Of a DNA stretch of 64,000 bases, positions 17,398 through 24,962 are shown one piece after another. Source of the DNA: a bacterium (GTDB taxonomy: Bacteria > Vulcanimicrobiota > Vulcanimicrobiia > Vulcanimicrobiales > Vulcanimicrobiaceae). Both the position numbers and the translations under genes were made by a program. The notes under the pieces are model-generated. The model saw only the letters and a list, made by a program, of their open reading frames with translations, was not told the origin of the DNA and ran no database searches. Position 1 is the first letter of the stretch. The number at the start of each line of letters is the position of its first letter. The DNA lies in assembly GCA_021805775.1 (NCBI GenBank), contig JAJZED010000001.1:155800-219799 (forward strand). Reading direction: 5' to 3'.

Positions 17398-18756
17398 GTG
17401 TCCCCGGGAGTGGTGTACGAAAGGATCGTCCTCGTAGCATAGAGAGCGGTCACCGTGGCTTTCGGCGAAGGTCGTTTTTGAAACAGAAACAGCTACGCGA
17501 TAGGAACCACGATGACCAACCCCGGTATGACACTTACCGAGCTGGTTGAAAAGGGCGCCGACGTCGATGTGCTGCGCGAGATGCTCCGGCTCGTCGCCCA
17601 GCGCATGATGGATCTCGATGTCGAAGGGCTCTGCGGTGCGGCTTACGGCGAACGCGAAAAGGCGCGCGAAAACTCCCGGAACGATTATCGCGATCGTACC
17701 TGGGAGATCCGTACCGGTGCGATCGATCTCCGCATTCCCAAACTGCGGAAGGGCAGTTACTTCCCTCCGTTTCTCTAACCGCGTCGCACCGCTGAGAAAG
17801 CGCTGGCTGCGGTGATTCAAGAGGCGTATATCCAAGGCGTCTCGACGCGCTCGGTCGACAACTTCGTCAAGGCGATGGGGATGACCGGTATATCGAGTAG
17901 CCAGGTCTCGCGCTTGTGCGCCGAAATTGACGAGCGCGTCAATGCATTTCTCAATCGTCCTATCGAAGGCGATTGGCCCTATCGCTGGATCGATGCAACC
18001 TACGTCAAGGTGCGCTCCTCAGGGCGCATCGTATCGATTGCGGTAATAATTGCCGTCGGGGTGAACACCGACGGAACGCGGGAAGTCCTTGGAATGACTG
18101 TGGGCCCCAGCGAAGCCGAGCCGTTCTGGAGCGATTTCTTACGCAGCTTGCGCCATCGCGGTTTACATGGTGTGCGCCTGGTGATCTCCGATTCGCTCGT
18201 CGGCTTGAAAGCCACGATTACCAAGGTATTCAAAGCGACGTGGCAACGCTGTCGGGTGCATTGTATGCGTAATGCACTCGCGTACGCCGGCAAGGGACAA
18301 CGGCAGATGGTGCTCGCGCTTATCAATACGGTCTTCGCTCAGGAAACCGCCGAAGCAGCGCACGTTCAGTGGCGCGTCGTCGCCGATCAACTACGCGAAA
18401 AGTTCCCAAAACTTTCAGCGATGCTCGACGAAGCCGAGCACGACGTGTTGGCGTTCATGGATTTCCCCAAAGCGCACCGAAAGCAAATCGCATCAACCAA
18501 CCCGCTCGAACGCCTCAACGCCGAGGTCAAACGGCGTACCGATGTCGTTGGTATTTTCCAAGCGACTCGTCGATCACCCGTCTCGTCGGCGCTCTGCTGC
18601 TCGAACAGTACGACGAGTGACAACTCAACCGGCGGTACATGCAGCTCGAAGGAATGGAGGCCGTCAGCGATAATCAGAGACCCAGGTTGTCAGCGGTCAT
18701 TACCGGCTGATGCCGACCTCGCCGAGCCGCGGCTCGTACACCACTCTGCGGGGCAC
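17398..18756 (+). mobile_element. IS256-family insertion sequence (defective)
   Basis: A 1359-bp element bounded by imperfect 23-bp inverted repeats. The left end 17398-17420 begins GTGTCCCCGGGAGTGG and the right end 18734-18756, read inward, begins GTGCCCCGCAGAGTGG; both end in TGTACGA. Inside is one IS256-type transposase broken by three lesions. The 8-9 bases flanking each end do not match, so no target duplication remains, which fits an old insertion or a rearranged flank. It sits between the toxin-antitoxin pair and a truncated VirB11-like gene. Confidence 0.85.
17512..18710 (+). pseudogene. IS256-family transposase, three disabling lesions
   Basis: A DDE transposase of about 399 codons that reads through in one frame except for lesions. 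At 17776-17778 TAA replaces the codon expected between FPPFL and PRR (a GAA glutamate in relatives). At about 18559-18561 one base is missing after GIF, shifting the frame. At 18618-18620 TGA stands where a Trp codon follows EQYDE. The reading otherwise continues to the TGA at 18708-18710. The catalytic residues are still visible: WIDATYVKV, VISDSLVGL and NPLERLNAEVKRR. It cannot make full-length protein without suppression. Confidence 0.9.
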
Positions 18757-18768
18757 AATCTAACGGGG

Positions 18769-18820
18769 AAATGCTCGGTAATGATATCACCGAGTCGCTA
18801 TTTGGGGAAGTAAGACCTAT
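18769..18820 (+). repeat. Imperfect direct repeat, copy 1 (flanks island segment)
   Basis: Copy 1 of a ~50-bp element that recurs at 20209-20257. Shared blocks are AATGCT, ATGATA-CACCGA-TCG and TTTGGGGA...TAAGAC. It starts 12 bases after the IS256 right end. In copy 2 AATGCT is the end of a membrane-protein gene (Asn-Ala-stop); here AATGCTCGGTAA could likewise read Asn-Ala-Arg-stop in another frame. Confidence 0.6.
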
Positions 18821-19601
18821 TTACGGCTCGCGTGTCCAGGCGTCTGCCCCGCCTGTATCGGAATGGACGCTTATCATTCGGAACCATTCACGCCGAATAA
18901 TTCCCTGGAAAACCTACGTTGATGCCGCAGCGCAAGAGGCGGCGATAAACGAGGACTGGGAAGGGGCCGAGCGGCCTATGGCGGGATGGGACGAAGCGAT
19001 AATCGGCGCAATTAGACAGCACCGCAACATAATAGTGGCTGGCGCCGATTCGAGCGGGAAAACAACGGCGCTAAACACTCTCAACGCGGAACACGCGAAA
19101 ATGTTTCCCGAGGAGCGGCTTGTCGTCGTGCAAGACCGCCGCGAAATCGTACCATGCTTGGACGATCATATTGTCATTATGGCGCGCGTCGAGCAATCAC
19201 GGCCGGGAGCCAACGGAACCTCGTCGCGCTATATGTACGAGTTTGGCGATGCTGGCGAAGATGCGATGCGGTGCGATGGAGATACGCTGGTGTGCGGCGA
19301 GGTGCGCGACCCGCTATCCGCGATCGGCCTGGTCGGCGCGACAAACACAGGGCTCCGCGCGATCCAGGCGACGATTCACGCGCGTAGCGCAGAGGATGTG
19401 CCGACTAGGTTAGAGGAGCTTGTGCTCGACGGAGGGCGGCAACCGATTCGCCGTCGCGTCGCTAAAATGTGCGAGTTGATAATCTATATGCAGCGGAGCG
19501 AGATAGATCGCGTTCGTCGAATCGTGGATGTTGTACGGGTACTTGGCGTTGATAGCCAAGAGAGGTATCGGTTCGAGCGGGTCGCCCCTGTAGCCAGGTA
19601 A
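18771..19601 (+). CDS. VirB11/TrbB-like secretion ATPase, N-terminally truncated remnant
   Basis: The C-terminal two thirds of a conjugation or type IV secretion ATPase. Visible are the tail of the N-domain (YGSRVQASAPPVSEWTLIIRNH), Walker A AGADSSGKTT, RLVVVQDRREIV, the box with GDTLVCGEVRDPLSAI, and ATIHARSAEDVPTRLEEL. About 75 residues of the usual N-domain are absent, and the first ~16 codons of the ORF come from a direct repeat next to the IS256 end, so the ATG at 18771 is unlikely to be the original start. Catalytic motifs survive, but no other transfer genes are present. It is best read as a relic of an integrated conjugative element. Confidence 0.75.
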   Translation: MLGNDITESLFGEVRPIYGSRVQASAPPVSEWTLIIRNHSRRIIPWKTYVDAAAQEAAINEDWEGAERPMAGWDEAIIGAIRQHRNIIVAGADSSGKTTALNTLNAEHAKMFPEERLVVVQDRREIVPCLDDHIVIMARVEQSRPGANGTSSRYMYEFGDAGEDAMRCDGDTLVCGEVRDPLSAIGLVGATNTGLRAIQATIHARSAEDVPTRLEELVLDGGRQPIRRRVAKMCELIIYMQRSEIDRVRRIVDVVRVLGVDSQERYRFERVAPVAR

Positions 19602-19622
19602 ACGGCAAGCCGGGCAATCAGC

Positions 19623-19651
19623 TTGACTAACTGACGACGGGCACTTATATT
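19623..19651 (+). promoter_or_regulatory. Strong sigma-70-like promoter
   Basis: -35 TTGACT (19623-19628), 17-base spacer, -10 TATATT (19646-19651), in a locally AT-rich stretch. A very strong Shine-Dalgarno (AAGGAGGAGG) lies just before the ATG at 19684. The consensus quality is unusual for this window and suggests an imported gene. Confidence 0.7.
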
Positions 19652-19683
19652 AAAAATAAATCCACAAAGGGAAGGAGGAGGAA

Positions 19684-20217
19684 ATGAACGAGTACGCACT
19701 AGAGTTATTGACGCCAAAAGCAAAGGCCCCGCGCAATTTGCGACGGCGAATTGCTGGGTGGCTTGCGTTCGAGCTAATGATTAACGGGAAGAGGTTTCGG
19801 TATATCGCGAGTGGCGGCATCATTCCGGGCGCTATTGGCGCGATCTTTGGCTACGCGATCTATGCTCACCATGTGGCCGCACACGATACTGCGCCTGTGG
19901 TGATGCTCTTTGCCGGGTTTTCGTTCGCGTTCGTGGGCTGGATGTTTAATTCGGTCAAGGTAACATTCGGAGGAAAAATCAAGCGGCAATACGGCGAGCT
20001 GCGCCCGCATCTGTGGGTAGGAGCGTTTATGCCGAGGCAAGCGGCGGCGAGCGGAGCCGTGTTCGTCGTGTTCTTTTACCTGGTCGGCGTGGTGCTTACT
20101 CCCGCGTTGTTCGCGTGGTCGATCGCGCTTGGTGTCGTGAATCTCGTTGGTGCGCCATTCGGTGTTCGGCGGCGCTTGCAGGCGGCATCGCTAACGAGCG
20201 TGGCGCCTAATGCTTAA
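19684..20217 (+). CDS. Small integral membrane protein, island-encoded
   Basis: A 177-residue protein with a basic N-terminus and four predicted membrane segments, at about residues 40-60, 68-90, 118-140 and 142-160. The sequence between the second and third segments (GGKIKRQYGELRPHLW) is charged and probably cytoplasmic. I do not recognise the family. Its neighbour is a TrbB-like ATPase, so a conjugation-related membrane role is possible but unproven. It has its own strong promoter and ribosome-binding site, and its last codons fall in copy 2 of the flanking direct repeat. Confidence 0.65.
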   Translation: MNEYALELLTPKAKAPRNLRRRIAGWLAFELMINGKRFRYIASGGIIPGAIGAIFGYAIYAHHVAAHDTAPVVMLFAGFSFAFVGWMFNSVKVTFGGKIKRQYGELRPHLWVGAFMPRQAAASGAVFVVFFYLVGVVLTPALFAWSIALGVVNLVGAPFGVRRRLQAASLTSVAPNA

Positions 20218-20257
20218 GATGATACCACCGAATCGTTTTTGGGGAGTTAAGACTTAA
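20209..20257 (+). repeat. Imperfect direct repeat, copy 2
   Basis: Copy 2 of the element at 18769-18820, about 78% identical over the alignable part. It begins with the last codons and TAA stop of the membrane-protein gene and continues into ATGATACCACCGAATCG and TTTTTGGGGAGTTAAGAC. The two copies bracket a 1.4-kb low-GC segment. Confidence 0.6.
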
Positions 20258-20288
20258 GATCACCTCGCGATGGCTGCTTGCGGAACCC

Positions 20289-21262
20289 CTAGAAATCCAA
20301 CTCGGATATTTCCTGTAGATGCTCGAGCGTCAAGTCCTTTGTGTTTGGTTGGTAGATGGAGTAGCGTTTTTCGCTAATGCCGATTCCGTTGGCTATCAGG
20401 AAGTCAACAAAATGTTGACCGTCTATAAGCGCGATTGGCTGGCGTTCGTTATGCGTGGCGTCATCTTCGGCCAAATCTCCGATTACACCCGATGTAATGA
20501 GCAGCCCCGATTCGTGTACGGAAAGCGATCCGCGCAGTTGTTGTATCACCGGGCGTCCCACGCGCTTCGTGCGTTTTACTTGAATTGCCGTATGTAAGTT
20601 GGTAATGCCGCCCGCAACCAACATCGCGCGCAAATCGATTCGCCCGTCATTGCTGCGCTTCGTCACGACGACATCACGATAACCGAGACGCAAAAGCAAC
20701 GCGCGAACGAGCCATTCAAACGCGGTGGGATCCATCGTACTGATGAACTCTAACAAGGCGTTTCGCACACCAAGTTGTGCGTGCTTTATCGCGGCGTCGA
20801 GGTCGCTCTGCGGGGTTCGAAGCGGGGCATCGAGGCTCGCATCGACATGGATAGGCTCGAGTCTATCCGCAAGCTCTGCGTTGAGTGCGGCGACGATGAC
20901 GGGATCGCGCAGCCGTAAATTTGTACCTCGAAACAACGAGAATGGTTTGAACTCCGCCAGCACGCCGCCTCGCGAGAGGATCTCGTATCGGGTAGCGGTG
21001 GATCCACGCGAAAATCGTAGGCAACTTAGACGCGGTAGTCGCCGAAGCTGCCTCCAGGATTATCCCGAACCGGGGAGGTGACGCGACCGACGGCAACGAG
21101 GGCAGCGTTTTCGCCGGCGTTGCCGACGTTCCAGAAGAATACGCGATCCCCCGGACTGACCTCTTTGCGGCCCTGGTTCATGGCCCACCACTCATCGACG
21201 CCGGCCTCGAGGGCAGCGATAAGATCGTACCGCTTCGGATTTACTTGAAACAACCAGTCCAT
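20289..21262 (-). pseudogene. EVE domain-Mrr restriction endonuclease fusion, broken
   Basis: Two reading frames make up one disrupted gene. From the ATG at 21262 (Shine-Dalgarno GGAGG upstream) an EVE domain runs for 78 residues (MDWLFQVNPKRYDLIAAL...GDRVFFWNVG) to a TAA at 21026-21024. The same frame continues VAYDFRVDPPL, and a one-base loss near 20976 moves the reading to EILSRGGVLAEFKPFS and then an Mrr-type nuclease domain: FEWLVRALLLRLGYRDVVVTK, DGRIDLRAM, AIQVKRTK (the D...QxK core), and GLLITSGVI. EVE domains read modified bases and Mrr domains cut, so the ancestor was probably a modification-dependent (type IV) restriction enzyme. The nuclease half could still be made from a GTG or internal start near 20963. 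Confidence 0.8.
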
Positions 21263-21610
21263 TGAGCCCTCCTCGATGGGTCGGCGGAGCGCCTTTCTGC
21301 CGAGCGGGGTTGCGGTCTAATGCCACGTCTCCTTTATCTCGATCCGGGATAGAGCGAGCGGCTTGAGGGGCGGACTAGGACCCGTCCCATCCGCAACTTC
21401 CGAGAGGTGAGACCGTATCGCTTCTGGATGTTTCGCTGAGAGTGGCGCTCGCGATTCTCGAGCTTGTCGGGGCCTTCTAGCGCCTTTTCGCTAGGCATGC
21501 GTCGATAGCCGATATCTCGGCAACTGAGCTCGGAGGACGCACGCGTCAGGCCGCCGTGATTTCATATTTTCGCGCGAGGAACGCGAAGATTCCAAGCGAA
21601 GCGCGCTCGT
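21263..21610. other. Intergenic region, no gene seen
   Basis: About 350 bases between the EVE-Mrr relic and the 599-residue gene, whose 5' ends face each other. It should hold both promoters. I see a short perfect hairpin, CTAGCG-N6-CGCTAG at 21477-21494, without a T-run, and no tRNA or convincing -35/-10 pair. Confidence 0.5.
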
Positions 21611-23410
21611 ATGATCGGCGATCGGGTTGGCTGGAATAAAATCGTTCCGCTCACGCGCACGGTTTTGCGTGTCCGCGTTCATACCGCCGAATCCGCGGGC
21701 GCTTTTCGGCGTTCGTGCGAGGTCGCGCGCGAGTGGCTCGACGCGATCGCGCAGCGGCACGGCGTCGTAACGGCTGTCGGCGACGGCAGCATGCCGGGCG
21801 ACACTTCCCCGATACTGCGAATGCGCGAGGCCCTGCGGCGCGAACAGCTGGCAAGCCTCCTCGCGGAATACCGGCACGGCGACGAACGCAACGCGCATCG
21901 CCTTTGGCACGGTCAGCTCAGCGTGAGCCCGCACCCCGAACATGGCGGCGATGCGGCGGTGCTCGATCTCTCGCTGCGGCTCTTTTACCGTAGCGACGAC
22001 CCGCTCGATCTCTACCCGCCGTCGCTTTTCCGTGCCTTGATCGAACGCATCGGCCTCGTCGACGGCGACCCACTCGAGCGTACGCCGTGGCATGTCGCTG
22101 TAAGCGATATTCCGCGGCTCGTCGCGGCGGTCGATCGTGCCGAACGTCGGCACCCGATCCTCTTGCTCAGCGAGCCGCTCGCGGTCGATGCCGAGGAACT
22201 CGCCGAGAAACTCGCCGGCATCGCGCGCGTGGTTTGCGTGGGCGACGATGCCGGGTGGGCGCTGACGAATCGGTTCGGTCGGCAGGCATCGGCGTTCGGT
22301 GGGTTTGCGCGTCTGTTTCCAGCGCGCGCTTCTTTCGGCGAACCAAAGAGCAGCCTCGGGCTCAATCCGCAGCGCCTGCTCGGCGCGGTCGCCGCCGGAG
22401 GCGAGGCGATCGGCGTCTCTTTTGCCCGCCGGTTGCGCGAGGCGGTGCTCGACGCGAATACCTTTCGTTTCGAAACGCGCGCGGTGTTGCGCTGGGAAGA
22501 AGTCCGCGACACCGAGCCCGGCGCAGCCGCAGAGGCCACCGCTGCTCCACCCGTACAGCAGCCCGCCGATGACGGCGCCGTACGCATCGCCGAACTCGAA
22601 AACCAAAACGATTCGCTGCGCAAAGAACTCGCCGCCGTGCGCAAGGAAAGGGATCAATATTTTTCAGAGTGGGACGACAGCGACCGCGCACGCGAAGCGC
22701 TGCTCAAGGAGCGAACCGAGAGTCTCTCTCTCCCGCTGGGGGAATTCGCCGAAGAAGAGCGCGCGCAACTGCGAAAAATGTTCGCGGCGACCGAACTGCT
22801 CGCCGAGCATTTCGAGCGGGAAGCAAAGCTGCTCGACCAAATCACCGACGCCGAAGATCTTGCCGAACGCTTCCGCTCGCGGCTTTACGAAACGGCGCCT
22901 ACCGTCGGTCGTGCGGCTTTTGGAAGCGACGATCTGGTGCCGTGCCCGGTCGATTGGAGCGATTTTGCCTCGCTCGACCGGTGGCGCGAAAGCAGGTTCG
23001 GGGCGCGAATGCTCTTCCATCCGCGTATCGAGGAGCGCCTCGCCGCCGGGCATCTTACCGCCGATGGCGCTGCCGCGCTCTTTACGATACTGCGCGCACT
23101 TGGCGGCCCGTTCGTCGATATGTGCTGCGGAATCCCCGGTGCTCGCGATAGCTGGAGCAGGGCCGTGCAGGGGCTCGTCGTGCGCAAAGCGATCACGTCG
23201 ATCGGGCTCGGGCGCATCGCTGCCGAGCAATACGACTGCACGTTCGGCGGGAGCACCATCCGTGGTGACGAGCAGTGGCACGTCCGTCAGGGCGGCGTCG
23301 ATTTCGAAGGGCGGCACGCCTGCGTCTATTACGTCTGGTTCGAACCACGGCAGGCGGTGCTGATTACCTCGATGCCGCGCCACCTCGACACCGCGAACGC
23401 CTACACGTAA
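21611..23410 (+). CDS. Large uncharacterised protein with central coiled coil
   Basis: A 599-residue soluble protein that I do not recognise. Three parts can be seen. The N-terminal ~300 residues hold a module with RHPILLLSEPLAVDAEEL, then LAGIARVVCVGDDAGWALTNRFG; similar wording occurs in large bacterial proteins of conflict-type loci, but this is only an impression. Residues about 325-390 form a charged coiled coil (AELENQNDSLRKELAAVRKE). The C-terminal ~190 residues carry VPCPVDWSDFASLDRW, a conserved-looking MCCGIPGARDSW, and a basic end with GGSTIRGDEQWHVRQGG. There is no signal peptide or membrane segment. It lies next to the mobile/defence relics. No clear Shine-Dalgarno precedes the ATG. 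Confidence 0.7.
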   Translation: MIGDRVGWNKIVPLTRTVLRVRVHTAESAGAFRRSCEVAREWLDAIAQRHGVVTAVGDGSMPGDTSPILRMREALRREQLASLLAEYRHGDERNAHRLWHGQLSVSPHPEHGGDAAVLDLSLRLFYRSDDPLDLYPPSLFRALIERIGLVDGDPLERTPWHVAVSDIPRLVAAVDRAERRHPILLLSEPLAVDAEELAEKLAGIARVVCVGDDAGWALTNRFGRQASAFGGFARLFPARASFGEPKSSLGLNPQRLLGAVAAGGEAIGVSFARRLREAVLDANTFRFETRAVLRWEEVRDTEPGAAAEATAAPPVQQPADDGAVRIAELENQNDSLRKELAAVRKERDQYFSEWDDSDRAREALLKERTESLSLPLGEFAEEERAQLRKMFAATELLAEHFEREAKLLDQITDAEDLAERFRSRLYETAPTVGRAAFGSDDLVPCPVDWSDFASLDRWRESRFGARMLFHPRIEERLAAGHLTADGAAALFTILRALGGPFVDMCCGIPGARDSWSRAVQGLVVRKAITSIGLGRIAAEQYDCTFGGSTIRGDEQWHVRQGGVDFEGRHACVYYVWFEPRQAVLITSMPRHLDTANAYT

Positions 23411-23427
23411 CGCACAACTGCAGGATG

Positions 23428-23602
23428 CCGCCTCGATACGCTGCCTTCGGCAGCTACTCGGCGTGACAGATCGGCGCCTCGATACGGTTGCTTCGCAACC
23501 TACTCGGCGTGACAGATCGGCGCCTCGATACGGTTGCTTCGCAACCTACTCGGCGTGACAGCACCTACTCGGCGTGACAATACCTACTCGGCGTGACAAG
23601 CT
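23428..23602. repeat. Hairpin repeat array with two stem types
   Basis: Copies of the chromosome-wide hairpin element in the reverse orientation: one with stem CTGCC/GGCAG, two with stem GTTGC/GCAAC, then two short 'CCTACTCGGCGTGACA' ends. It separates the 3' ends of two convergent genes. Confidence 0.85.
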
Positions 23603-23619
23603 GCGTCCTGCGCGGCCGG

Positions 23620-24216
23620 CTACTTCCAGATTTCGATAAAATACGAGCCGGGGGTAACGCTCGTGTTTCCGCCGCCGGGGTATTCGTACGAGGTTCCGCC
23701 GTTGCTAACGACGCTCTGCGCCGGCGAAAATACCGTGCAGTTCGAGTATTGGAAGATCTCGCCACTAAACGGGCCGGTCGCGGTCGTGGTGAATTGCGTG
23801 TCGAGGAGACCGGTATTCGCTCCAAACGATCCGTTCGGCGCAAACGTAAAGGCGGTGAGGATGGAGAGCTCGATCGTTTCGATGACGGTCTTCCCGGTGA
23901 CCGGGCACGCCCCCGTTGCGAATCCTTGGGTCTCGTAATATGAAACCGTCTCGGAGGTTGCGCCCGAAATCGTTACCGTCCCGTAGAAATTCAGAATAGT
24001 GCCGGTACTCGGAAGCGTGAACGATTCCGGCGTCGTTGGGGTGTTGTTTGAGAGCGTAAAGGAATATGCCGTTGGGCTCGCACTCGGATTTGGCGTCGGA
24101 ATCGCCCCGGCGCCGCCGACAGACCCAGGGCCGCAGGCCAACGTCGCCGATCCGCCGATCGCAACGAGTGATTGGGTGAGAACCTTTGTTACTCGTGCAA
24201 GTTTATTTGAGCTCAT
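23620..24216 (-). CDS. Secreted hypothetical protein
   Basis: A 198-residue exported protein. A signal-like N-terminus (KVLTQSLVAIGGSATLACG) is followed by a Pro/Ser/Thr linker (IPTPNPSASPTAY) and a beta-rich, Thr/Ser-rich body (e.g. FYGTVTISGATSETVSYYETQG). The cysteine at the end of the leader could be lipidated, but its -3 residue is Thr, not the usual Leu, so I leave that open. Two further cysteines might form a disulfide. No family is recognised. It lies beside the Lgt-like and Lnt genes. Confidence 0.6.
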   Translation of the reverse strand: MSSNKLARVTKVLTQSLVAIGGSATLACGPGSVGGAGAIPTPNPSASPTAYSFTLSNNTPTTPESFTLPSTGTILNFYGTVTISGATSETVSYYETQGFATGACPVTGKTVIETIELSILTAFTFAPNGSFGANTGLLDTQFTTTATGPFSGEIFQYSNCTVFSPAQSVVSNGGTSYEYPGGGNTSVTPGSYFIEIWK

Positions 24217-24255
24217 AGCGATCGGCGGTTGCCGCTCGCTCGGAGGATATCCTGC

Positions 24256-24897
24256 CTACCTCAGAACGGCGATCGCTGCGGTGCCGCAAATCAACGCACC
24301 GAGAGCGATTGAATCGACCTGTTTGAGCGCGCTGCCGAGCGAACTGCCGCGCATACAGCGTGAGAAGAGGCGCAGAGCCAGAGAACAGCCGAGGATAGCC
24401 GCCGTGCTGAAAAGACGGGGCACGCTCGCTTCGTAGAGCGTTGCGAGCGCGGCGAGGCTGAGTGCAAGGCTGCAGATCGCCTCGATCGTCGGCAACGGAG
24501 CGCGCCAGGGAACGGCGGCGCGGCAACAGCCGAGAAAAACACAGCCGATCTTCCCGACGGCGTAATAAAACAACAGACTCGCGAGAAAAATTGCAACGAG
24601 CGCGGTGCGGTCGACGCTGTGCGGTATGAAGACGAGGAGCACGAAAAACGATCCGGCAGAGCCGATGAGTGCGCCCTTCGCCGAAAATTCATTCCGAAGG
24701 TCCGTGCGTTCCGCCGCTGCATCGATGGCGGAGCGAGCAATGAGCCCGATGCTCCCAAAGAGGAGCGGCACGTACGCGAGGGCGAGGCTCCACAAGATAT
24801 TTGCGCAGTAGCGCTCGTATGCGAACGCGAGAAGCGGCGGGCATAAAAGGATTGCGGCAAGGCGCGTACGGCGCGCCACTCGTCCCTCGAACTGCAT
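24256..24897 (-). CDS. Lgt-like integral membrane protein
   Basis: A 213-residue polytopic membrane protein from the ATG at 24897; a longer ORF start at 24960 would overlap the divergent lnt gene. It has six or seven hydrophobic segments. The motif YYAVGKIGCVFLGCC in the middle matches the 'G-R-x-x-C-F-x-x-G-C-C' element of proteins related to prolipoprotein diacylglyceryl transferase, but the classical Lgt phosphatidylglycerol-binding signature is not visible. It is shorter than true Lgt (about 260-300). Divergent placement next to an lnt homologue supports a lipid-transfer role, not proven. Confidence 0.6.
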   Translation of the reverse strand: MQFEGRVARRTRLAAILLCPPLLAFAYERYCANILWSLALAYVPLLFGSIGLIARSAIDAAAERTDLRNEFSAKGALIGSAGSFFVLLVFIPHSVDRTALVAIFLASLLFYYAVGKIGCVFLGCCRAAVPWRAPLPTIEAICSLALSLAALATLYEASVPRLFSTAAILGCSLALRLFSRCMRGSSLGSALKQVDSIALGALICGTAAIAVLR

Positions 24898-24962
24898 AGG
24901 TGGTGGCGGCCGCGGTTCGTTTGGGAAGGGTGCGATGCCTGCATTGCCAAAACCTCTCATCG

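Noticed and set aside
21263-21610. tRNA or small RNA in the gap before the 599-residue gene
   Set aside because: Only a 6-bp stem (CTAGCG/CGCTAG) was seen; no cloverleaf, T-loop GGTTCRA or terminator could be found.
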